This document shows positions 58,067 to 64,000 of a stretch of 64,000 bases of DNA, piece after piece. Position 1 is the first letter of the stretch. The number at the start of each line of letters is the position of its first letter. A model generated the notes under the pieces. That model saw only the letters and a list, made by a program, of their open reading frames with translations, was not told the DNA's origin and ran no database searches. The DNA is from Agromyces mediolanus (GTDB lineage: Bacteria; Actinomycetota; Actinomycetes; Actinomycetales; Microbacteriaceae). Position numbers and translations under genes: made by a program. Location of the stretch: contig NZ_BMRJ01000001.1 in assembly GCF_014648575.1 (NCBI RefSeq), positions 572,087 to 636,086 of the forward strand, written 5' to 3'.

Positions 58067-58094
58067 GCCGGGAGGAGGCGAGCCCGGCGGACGA

Positions 58095-58200
58095 GGTGGG
58101 CGGATGAGGCGGGGTGGCCGAGGCGGGCGGATGAGGCGGGGCGACCGAGCGACCCGGTGGGCGGATGCCACGTGCAGCCGGGCGGATGCCGGGCGCGGAT
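58095..58200. repeat. Imperfect GGGCGGATG repeats upstream of the metal ATPase
   Basis: About five copies of a GGCGGATG-containing unit (spacing 14-29 bases, two of them with the longer unit GGGCGGATGAGGCGGGG) fill the gap between the icd terminator and the promoter of the P-type ATPase operon. No gene is visible. Confidence 0.55.
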
Positions 58201-58213
58201 GCCGCCGGCGTCG

Positions 58214-58219
58214 TAGGCT
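58214..58219 (+). promoter_or_regulatory. -10 hexamer of the metal ATPase operon
   Basis: TAGGCT is followed after six bases by GTG 58226, the start of a 13-codon ORF. The transcript would therefore begin at or near that codon. Confidence 0.55.
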
Positions 58220-58225
58220 GGGCCC

Positions 58226-58267
58226 GTGACCGGCGCGGGGGAGCCGGCGGGAGGAGCGGGCTCGTGA
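58226..58267 (+). CDS. 13-residue leaderless upstream ORF coupled to the metal ATPase gene
   Basis: GTG 58226 opens a frame encoding MTGAGEPAGGAGS and stops at TGA 58265-58267, overlapping the ATPase GTG at 58264. Its start lies six bases after TAGGCT, exactly the local leaderless spacing, while the ATPase start has a GGAGGAG site inside this ORF. Translation of the short ORF would feed ribosomes to the ATPase start. The peptide has no metal-binding residues, so a sensing role through its sequence is unlikely. Real translation is unproven. Confidence 0.5.
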   Translation: MTGAGEPAGGAGS

Positions 58268-60156
58268 CACGGATCCTGCACGTCGCCAGGCGCTACTGGG
58301 CGGTCACGCTGACGGTGATCGTCGGGCTCGCGGGGCTCGTCCTGTGGGCGGCCGGCGCGGGGGCGGCGGTCCCGTGGCTGTTCAGCGTCTACGCGCTCGC
58401 GATCGCGGCCTGGCAGGGCGTCGGCATGGTGCGCGATCTGCTCCGCGGCCACTGGGGCCTCGACGTCCTCGCCATCACGGCGATCGTCGCGACGGTGCTG
58501 GTCGGCGAGTACATCGCGGCCGTGGTCGTCGTGCTCATGCTGACCGGCGGCGAAGCGCTCGAGGACTACGCGAACCGTCGGGCGAAGCGCGAGCTCGACG
58601 CCCTGCTCACCCGGGCCCCGCAGCAGGCGCACGTGCGCCGTGACGGCGAGATCGTCGATGTGCCCGCCGACGCCGTGCGGCCGGGCGAGGTGCTGCTCAT
58701 CCGTCCCTCCGAGCTCGTCCCGGTCGACGCGGTGCTGCTCTCGCCGGAGACGACGATGGACGAGTCGCAGATCACCGGCGAGAGCGTGCCGGCCGAGAAG
58801 CGCTCGGGCGACCCGGTGCTGAGCGGCTCGGTGAACGGCAGCTCCGCCGTCGAGGTGCGGGCGACCGCGACCGCGGCTGACAGCCAGTACCAGCAGATCG
58901 TCGCGCTCGTCGCCGAGGCGTCCGAGTCGAAGGCGCCGGTGGTGCGCCTCGCCGACCGCTACGCCGTGCCCTTCACGGTCTTCTCGCTCGCGCTCGGCGG
59001 TATCGCCTGGTGGGCGTCGGGCGATCCGGTGCGCTTCGCCGAGGTGCTCGTGCTCGCGACCCCCTGTCCGCTGCTCATCGCGGCGCCGGTCGCGTTCCTC
59101 GGCGGGATGAGCCGGGCCGCGAAGAACGGGCTCATCGTGAAGTCCGGCGGGGTGCTCGAGCTGCTGGCGAGGGTGCGCACGGCGGTCTTCGACAAGACGG
59201 GCACCCTGACGAGCGGCGAGCCGGAGCTCGCGGAGATCCGTCCGGAACCGGGCTTCGACGAGCGCGAGCTGCTGCGCCTCGTCGCGAGCGCCGAGCAGTA
59301 CTCCTCGCATGTGCTGGCCGCCGCCATGCTCCGGGCGGCCGCGGATCGGGGGCTCGTGCTCGCCGAGGCGGATCGCGCGGGCGAGACGGCCACGAACGGC
59401 GTCGTCGCCACCATCGAGGGCCGCGAGGTCGTGGTCGGCAAGTTCCGCTTCGTCGCCGAGCACGCGCCGGAGGCCCGTCGGACCGAGATCGCCGCCGGCC
59501 AGCTCGCCGTCTACGTCGCGGTCGGCGGCCGGTACGCGGGCGCGGTGCTCGCCGCGGACCACGTGCGCCCGGATGCCGCGGCCACCCTCGCCGAGCTGCG
59601 CCGCCTCGGCGTCGAGGAGACCATGATGCTGACGGGCGACGCGGAGGCCACCGCCCGGCACATCGCGGAGGAGCTCGGCATCACCCGGGTGCACGCGGAG
59701 TGCCTGCCCGGCGACAAGGTGCGCGATGTGCAGGCCGTCGAGCGTCGCCCGGTGATGATGGTCGGCGACGGCGTGAACGACGCCCCGGTGCTCGCGGCGG
59801 CGGATGTCGGCGTCGCGATGGGGGCGAAGGGCACGACGGCGGCGAGCGAATCGGCGAACGTGGTCGTGCTCGTCGACGAGATCTCGCGGGTGGCTCGCGC
59901 GGTGCGCATCGGGCAGGACACGGTGCGGATCGCGCTGCAGAGCATCTGGCTCGGCATCCTCGTGAGCGTCGGGCTGATGCTCGTCGCGGCGTTCGGCGTC
60001 ATCCCGGCGACCCTCGGCGCGGTGCTGCAGGAGGTCGTGGACCTCGTCGCGATCCTCGCCGCGCTGCGGGCGATCGGCGGGCGCCTGGACCGTGCGAAGG
60101 TCGTGCCGGGCGAACCGCGCGCGGCTGCGGCGGCGTCCGAGCCGGAGCTTCGCTGA
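58264..60156 (+). CDS. P1B-type heavy-metal ATPase
   Basis: The 630-residue membrane pump has at least six helices: two pairs at the N-terminus (residues 9-105), a third pair with the metal-coordinating TPCP motif (C268) in VLVLATPCPLLIAAPVAFLGG, and a final pair near the C-terminus. The actuator loop shows DESQITGESVPAEKRSGD, phosphorylation occurs at D310 in AVFDKTGTLTSGEPE, and the hinge reads MVGDGVNDAPVLAAADVGVAMG. No N-terminal cysteine-rich metal-binding domain is present. The TPCP sequence differs from the CPC of copper and zinc pumps and the SPC of P1B-4, so metal specificity is open. GTG 58264 was chosen because GGAGGAG stands before it. Confidence 0.87.
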   Translation: MTRILHVARRYWAVTLTVIVGLAGLVLWAAGAGAAVPWLFSVYALAIAAWQGVGMVRDLLRGHWGLDVLAITAIVATVLVGEYIAAVVVVLMLTGGEALEDYANRRAKRELDALLTRAPQQAHVRRDGEIVDVPADAVRPGEVLLIRPSELVPVDAVLLSPETTMDESQITGESVPAEKRSGDPVLSGSVNGSSAVEVRATATAADSQYQQIVALVAEASESKAPVVRLADRYAVPFTVFSLALGGIAWWASGDPVRFAEVLVLATPCPLLIAAPVAFLGGMSRAAKNGLIVKSGGVLELLARVRTAVFDKTGTLTSGEPELAEIRPEPGFDERELLRLVASAEQYSSHVLAAAMLRAAADRGLVLAEADRAGETATNGVVATIEGREVVVGKFRFVAEHAPEARRTEIAAGQLAVYVAVGGRYAGAVLAADHVRPDAAATLAELRRLGVEETMMLTGDAEATARHIAEELGITRVHAECLPGDKVRDVQAVERRPVMMVGDGVNDAPVLAAADVGVAMGAKGTTAASESANVVVLVDEISRVARAVRIGQDTVRIALQSIWLGILVSVGLMLVAAFGVIPATLGAVLQEVVDLVAILAALRAIGGRLDRAKVVPGEPRAAAAASEPELR

Positions 60157-60202
60157 GGCGGATCACAACTCGGTAACGAGGGGCTCGCATCGGGAATTCC
60201 TC

Positions 60203-60234
60203 TTGCGCGAAGTTTGTTCGTAAGCTTTACTAAC
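60203..60234 (+). promoter_or_regulatory. ROK gene promoter and operator
   Basis: TTGCGC (60203-60208) and TTTACT (60226-60231) are 17 bases apart, and TTTACT ends seven bases before GTG 60239. Overlapping this is GTTnGTAA-N3-TTACnAAC (60216-60234), a perfect inverted repeat in an AT-rich island. It is the expected place for an autoregulatory ROK repressor site. Confidence 0.65.
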
Positions 60235-60238
60235 TTTC

Positions 60239-61462
60239 GTGACTGCTACGGAAGCACCTCGTGGAACGGCGCAGGCGGAGCTCGCGGGCCCCGCCACCGC
60301 CGCCGGTCCCGGCGCGCTCGCCGGGCTCTCGAGCCGGAGCCGCGCACTTCGCCCCTCGGGCAAGGTGCTCCCCGAGCACGCGCGCAGCCACAACCGGGCG
60401 CTCGTGCTGCAGACCCTCTACACGACCGGCGCGCAGAGCCGCGCCGACCTCGCCCGCGGAACCGGGCTCACCCGGGTCACGGTCTCCGACCTCGTGGCCG
60501 AGCTGATGGCCGAGGGCCTCGTGGTCGAACTCGGCCAGCGCGAGGACGCCCGGCCGGGCAAGCCCGCGACCCTCCTCGACGTCGCCCGCGGAGCCTTCCG
60601 CATCGTCGGCATCGACGTCTCCGGCCACCGCGTCGTCCGCGGAGCCGTGCTCGACCTCTCCGGCACGATCCTCGAGCGCGCCGAGTCGCCGCTCGGCGGG
60701 GCGACGGGCGAGCGGGCCTTCGAACTCGTCGCCGAGCTCGCCGCCCGCCTCGTCGGGCTCGCCACCGCGCCCGTGCTCGGCGTCGGCATCGGCACCCCGG
60801 GTGTCGTCGACCCGCGCGGCACCGTCCGCTCGGCCCCCAACCTCGGCTGGGCCGACCTCCCGCTCCAGGCGCGGCTCTCGGCCCGCCTCGGCCTGCCGGT
60901 GCACGCCACCAACGACGCCAACGCCGCGGTGCTCGCCGAGCACGGCGCGGCCGAGGCCGACGACCTCATGCTCGTGAAGATCGGCCACGGTGTCGGTTCC
61001 GGCCTCATCGTCGGCGGCCGCCTCGTCACCGGATCGGGCTTCGCCTCCGGTGAGATCGGCCACGTCGTCGTCGGCACCGACGGCGGCCCCCGCTGCGTCT
61101 GCGGCCGCGACGGCTGCCTCGAGGCCTGGCTGTCCGTGCCGCGCCTCACCCAGCAGCTCGACGCCCTCGGCGCCGACGCCGACGAGGCAGCCCGCGCCGA
61201 AGTCCTCGCCGAAGCTGGCCGCCGGCTGGGCATCGTCCTCGCGCCCGTCGTGGGCGCCCTCGACCTGCCGGAGATCGTGCTCAGCGGTCCGGCTCACCTG
61301 CTCGACGGCCCGCTCATCGACGCGGCCCTCGAAACGCTCCGGAAGCGGACGATGGCGGAACAGACCCGCGATCTGAGGCTCCGGATGACCGCGCACGGGC
61401 AGGACATCGTCCTGCACGGCACGGCCGTCATGGTCCTGTCCGGAGAACTCGGGGTCTCGTAG
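60239..61462 (+). CDS. ROK-family transcriptional repressor
   Basis: The 407-residue protein has an N-terminal winged helix (SHNRALVLQTLYTTGAQSRADLARGTGLTRVTVSDLVAELMAEGLV) and a ROK sugar-kinase-like domain: GIDVSGHRVVRGAVLDLSG, VGIGTPGVVDPRGTV, ATNDANAAVLAEHG, KIGHGVGSGLIVGGRL, and the zinc motif GEIGHVVVGTDGGPRCVCGRDGCLEAW. Such NagC/XylR-like repressors sense a sugar and control nearby uptake genes. The GTG at 60239 lies four bases after the palindrome. The sugar ABC transporter that follows is its likely target, though the only clear operator copy is in front of its own gene. Confidence 0.9.
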   Translation: MTATEAPRGTAQAELAGPATAAGPGALAGLSSRSRALRPSGKVLPEHARSHNRALVLQTLYTTGAQSRADLARGTGLTRVTVSDLVAELMAEGLVVELGQREDARPGKPATLLDVARGAFRIVGIDVSGHRVVRGAVLDLSGTILERAESPLGGATGERAFELVAELAARLVGLATAPVLGVGIGTPGVVDPRGTVRSAPNLGWADLPLQARLSARLGLPVHATNDANAAVLAEHGAAEADDLMLVKIGHGVGSGLIVGGRLVTGSGFASGEIGHVVVGTDGGPRCVCGRDGCLEAWLSVPRLTQQLDALGADADEAARAEVLAEAGRRLGIVLAPVVGALDLPEIVLSGPAHLLDGPLIDAALETLRKRTMAEQTRDLRLRMTAHGQDIVLHGTAVMVLSGELGVS

Positions 61463-61527
61463 ACGAGCCCTCGCACTGAGAGAACAGCGTCCTGCTGCTC
61501 CTTCACCCCCAGAAAGGAAACAACGCA

Positions 61528-62793
61528 ATGCGGAAACTCGGCATCGTGGCCCTCGGCGCCGCTGCTGCGCTCACCCTCGCCGGCTGCGCCTCGGGAGACG
61601 CCGGCGGCGGATCCGACGAGAACGCGACCATCCGCGTCTGGCTCGTCGGCACCGACACGCCCGACACGGCTCGCGACTACCTGGTGAAGACCTTCGAAGA
61701 GGAGCACCCCGGCTCGAAGCTCGTCATCGAGGAGCAGGCCTGGGACGGTCTCGTCGACCGCCTCACCACGAGCCTCTCCGGCTCGGACAGCCCCGACGTG
61801 GTCGAGGTCGGCAACACGCAGGCCTCCGCGTTCACCTCGGCGGGCGCATTCCTCGACCTCACCGACCAGTACGAGGACCTCGGCGGCGACGACCTGCTGC
61901 CGGGCTTCGTCGAGGCGGGCACCTACGACGGCAAGTTCTACGCCGCCCCGCTCTACTCGGGCTCGCGCCTCGTGTTCTACAAGAAGGACGCCATGGAGGC
62001 GGCCGGCCAGACCGTGCCGACCACCCTCGACGAGTACGTCGCGACCGGTGCCGCGCTCGCGGCGGCGAACCCCGGCAAGTCGGGCATCTGGTGGCCCGGC
62101 CAGGACTGGCGCAACGCGCTCCCCTTCATCTGGGAGAACGGCGGCGAGGTCGCCGTGCCGGACGGCGACAAGTGGGACGCGCAGCTGAGCTCGCCCGAGT
62201 CGATCAAGGGCCTCGAAGAGGTCCAGCAGGCCATGGCCACCGCCTCGGTCGCGCCGAAGGACGCGAACGAGACGAGCCCTGAGGTCGGCTTCTGCGACGG
62301 CACCACGCTGCAGCTCTCGGCCCCGAGCTGGGTCAAGTTCTCGATCCTCGCCCCGGTCGACGCCGAAGCGCCCGGCTGCCCCGACCAGGAGGCCAACCTC
62401 GGCGTCTACGCCCTCCCGGGCAAGGACGGCGGCGCGGCGCAGGTCTTCGCCGGCGGCTCGAACATCGGCGTCTCGGCCAAGTCGGCGCACCCCGACCTCG
62501 CGGTCGACGCGCTGAAGATCATCCTCTCGGACGAGTTCCAGACGATCTACGCCGAGGGCGGCCTGGTTCCGGCCAAGCTCTCGCTCGCCGACAAGCTCGG
62601 CACCGACGAGGTCGCTCAGGCGATCGCCGCCGCGGCCGGCAACGCGAAGCTCACGCCGGCCTCGCCGCGCTGGGCCGACGTCGAGGCCGCCCGCATCCTC
62701 GAGGACCTCTTCGTGAACATCGCCCAGGGCGGCGACGTGAAGACCCTCGCCGAGGAAGCGGACAAGCAGATCGAGGACATCCTCAACAGCTAG
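61528..62793 (+). CDS. Sugar ABC transporter substrate-binding lipoprotein
   Basis: The 421-residue lipoprotein has a signal peptide with lipobox LTLAGC (C20) and a family 1 extracellular binding fold: ATIRVWLVGTDTPDTARDYLVKTFEEEHPGSKLVIEEQAWDGLVDRL, SGSDSPDVVEVGNTQASAFTSAGAFLDLTD, YDGKFYAAPLYSGSRLVFYKKDAMEAAG and GGSNIGVSAKSAHPDLAVDALK. It resembles binding proteins of N,N'-diacetylchitobiose (DasA/NgcE) or related oligosaccharide systems; the sugar is not certain. AAAGGA stands before the ATG. Permease genes follow after a 182-base gap filled with hairpins. Confidence 0.88.
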   Translation: MRKLGIVALGAAAALTLAGCASGDAGGGSDENATIRVWLVGTDTPDTARDYLVKTFEEEHPGSKLVIEEQAWDGLVDRLTTSLSGSDSPDVVEVGNTQASAFTSAGAFLDLTDQYEDLGGDDLLPGFVEAGTYDGKFYAAPLYSGSRLVFYKKDAMEAAGQTVPTTLDEYVATGAALAAANPGKSGIWWPGQDWRNALPFIWENGGEVAVPDGDKWDAQLSSPESIKGLEEVQQAMATASVAPKDANETSPEVGFCDGTTLQLSAPSWVKFSILAPVDAEAPGCPDQEANLGVYALPGKDGGAAQVFAGGSNIGVSAKSAHPDLAVDALKIILSDEFQTIYAEGGLVPAKLSLADKLGTDEVAQAIAAAAGNAKLTPASPRWADVEAARILEDLFVNIAQGGDVKTLAEEADKQIEDILNS

Positions 62794-62911
62794 TCGGCAC
62801 CCCACCGACGAAGCGAGTCGGTACCCGCCGACTGCGCGGTGCCGCGGGCCCCATTCCCCCGCGGCACCGCACCCGACCGGGGTCGGCGACGACCACACAC
62901 GTCGCCGGCCC
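62794..62911 (+). promoter_or_regulatory. Tandem stem-loops between binding protein and permease genes
   Basis: Four hairpins follow one another: two short GTCGG/CCGAC stems (about 62794-62833), a 13-base-pair stem GCGGTGCCGCGGG/complement at 62836-62870 with a 9-base loop, and a 12-base-pair stem with one G-T pair at 62880-62911. This is a common way to protect the binding-protein message and limit read-through, giving more binding protein than permease. Confidence 0.7.
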
Positions 62912-62975
62912 CGATCCCCGGGGGCGAGACCCGAACCCGCCCCCGGACATCCCTCGATCTTTCAGGAGTACCAGC

Positions 62976-63968
62976 ATGACCACGGTCGATCAGGACCTCG
63001 AGCCGGCCGCCCCGAGCGCCGTCGAGGGCGAGCGACTCACCGCTCCGAGCGGCGGGAAGCCGCAGCGGCGCGGCCGTCGCGCCGCCGGCTTCACCCCCTA
63101 CGCGCTCATCACGCCGGCCATCATCGTGCTGGCCGCGATCGTCGGCTGGCCGCTCGTCCAGCTGATCATCACGTCCTTCCAGGAGTTCGGCCGGGCCCAG
63201 GTCTTCGGCGCCCCGCCGAGCTGGGTCTGGTTCGACAACTACATCGACGTCTTCACCGACCCGGTCTTCTACGGCGTCCTCGGCCGCACCCTCCTGTTCG
63301 CCGGCGCGTGCGTGGCGGTGACGATGGTGCTGAGCACGCTCATCGCCCTCATGCTCGTGCGCCTGCCCAAGGGCTTCCGCATGCTCCTCACCGTGGGCAT
63401 GCTCCTCGCCTGGGCGATGCCGGCCCTCACCGCCACCATCGTGTGGGGCTGGATGTTCGACACGGCGTACGGCGTCATCAACTACGCCCTCGTGAACTGG
63501 TTCGGCCTCGCGGAGTTCGACCAGCACCAGTGGCTCATCAACCCGCTGAGCTTCTTCATGGTCGCGGGCATCATCGTCGTCTGGGGCGCCGTCCCGTTCG
63601 CGGCGTTCACCCTCTACGCGGGCCTCACCCAGGTCCCTGGCGAGGTGCTCGAGGCGGCCCAGCTCGACGGCGCCGGCGGCTTCGCCCGCTTCCGGCTGAT
63701 CATCTTCCCCTACCTCAAGCCGATCTTCATGATCGTGACCATGCTGCAGGTGATCTGGGACCTCAAGGTGTTCACGCAGATCTTCGCGCTGCAGGACATC
63801 GGCGGCATCCGCGCCCAGACCAACACGCTCGGCGTGTACATCTATCAGACCTCGATCGCCGGCGGCGACTTCGGTCACGGCGGCGCGATCGCCGTCATCA
63901 CCGCGGTGCTGCTGATGGCGATCTCCATCTACTACATCCGTCAGGTACTCAAGGAGGAGGAGCTGTGA
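62976..63968 (+). CDS. Sugar ABC transporter permease (MalF-like)
   Basis: The 330-residue protein has a hydrophilic start, then six helices: PYALITPAIIVLAAIVGWPLVQLIITSFQEF, TLLFAGACVAVTMVLSTLIALMLV, MLLTVGMLLAWAMPALTATIVWGWMF and others. The EAA loop reads EVLEAAQLDGAGGFARFRLIIFPYLKPIF, which docks to the ATPase. ATG 62976 is preceded by AGGAG. Its stop overlaps the GTG of the next gene. No ATPase gene is visible; such CUT1 systems often share MsiK encoded elsewhere. Confidence 0.9.
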   Translation: MTTVDQDLEPAAPSAVEGERLTAPSGGKPQRRGRRAAGFTPYALITPAIIVLAAIVGWPLVQLIITSFQEFGRAQVFGAPPSWVWFDNYIDVFTDPVFYGVLGRTLLFAGACVAVTMVLSTLIALMLVRLPKGFRMLLTVGMLLAWAMPALTATIVWGWMFDTAYGVINYALVNWFGLAEFDQHQWLINPLSFFMVAGIIVVWGAVPFAAFTLYAGLTQVPGEVLEAAQLDGAGGFARFRLIIFPYLKPIFMIVTMLQVIWDLKVFTQIFALQDIGGIRAQTNTLGVYIYQTSIAGGDFGHGGAIAVITAVLLMAISIYYIRQVLKEEEL

Positions 63969-64000
63969 GCGCCGCCGTCACCCCGACCACCCGCGCGGTC
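63965..64000 (+). CDS. Second sugar ABC permease, start only (runs off the window)
   Basis: A GTG at 63965 overlaps the stop of the first permease (GTGA) and opens a frame encoding MSAAVTPTTRAV up to the window edge, with GGAGGAG before it. By position in a CUT1 operon it should be the MalG-like second permease, but the visible part is only its hydrophilic start. Confidence 0.6.
   Translation, partial: MSAAVTPTTRAV

Noticed and set aside
58165-58263. N-terminal extension of the metal ATPase to 58165
   Set aside because: It runs through GC-rich repeats and the -10 hexamer, while GTG 58264 has a ribosome binding site.

Overview
The window is very GC-rich DNA with dense, short-spaced genes, almost all codons ending in G or C, many GTG and TTG starts, -10 hexamers of TANNNT type lying 6-8 bases before start codons, and a gene set (guaB/guaB3/guaA with SURF1 and DUF3817, a DUF6350-purN-purH block, DUF222-HNH, an ECF42-type sigma factor with a YCII/DGPF partner, FtsX-type ABC exporters) that points to an actinobacterium, most likely Microbacteriaceae (Micrococcales). 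The genus cannot be fixed from sequence reading alone. No rRNA, tRNA, insertion sequence, prophage or CRISPR array was seen. The region looks like ordinary chromosome with several lineage-specific regulatory features.

Layout. 1-4024 (minus strand): a liv-type branched-chain amino acid ABC importer, livH-livM-livG-livF, whose livH carries an exported N-terminal domain; no binding-protein gene is visible. 4332-14943: guaB, a MalY-type C-S lyase (minus), an ABC-F ATPase, guaB3, a GlpD-like dehydrogenase, SURF1, DUF3817 and guaA, ended by a strong terminator. 15058-17907: lactate dehydrogenase, then a YCII/DGPF protein and an ECF42-like sigma factor with a matching candidate promoter. 18019-26904: Bax-inhibitor-like membrane protein, GDPD phosphodiesterase, a membrane protein with a GYGQP-repeat tail, UvrD/PcrA helicase, NUDIX, FUSC membrane protein, VIT1-type transporter and a DUF72 protein. 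27046-29029: an ABC-2 exporter operon ending in its own XRE regulator. 29249-31328: sucCD. 31461-37754: membrane proteins, purN-purH and a valine/leucine-type dehydrogenase.

37845-39134 encodes an unusual fusion of a membrane domain to a dimethylargininase (DDAH) domain. 39106-46362 (minus) is a four-gene FtsX-type ABC operon with two ATPases and two large permeases. Divergent from it, 46496-50615 is a heterodimeric ABC exporter preceded by a long leader holding a 30-codon ORF with a strong ribosome binding site. 50728-53831 holds a small secreted peptidoglycan-binding-like protein divergent from a response regulator/histidine kinase pair; the kinase 5' end has an in-frame TGA. After a microsatellite stretch come a DUF222-HNH nuclease, an alkyltransferase-like protein, a GNAT acetyltransferase, NADP-isocitrate dehydrogenase, a P1B-type metal ATPase with a coupled 13-residue upstream ORF, and a ROK repressor followed by a sugar ABC importer that runs off the right edge.

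The main leads are regulatory: a near-identical palindrome in front of both sucC and icd, the leader peptide ahead of the ABC exporter pair, the leaderless upstream ORF of the metal ATPase, and the membrane-DDAH fusion. All functions are inferred from reading protein motifs; no database search was run.
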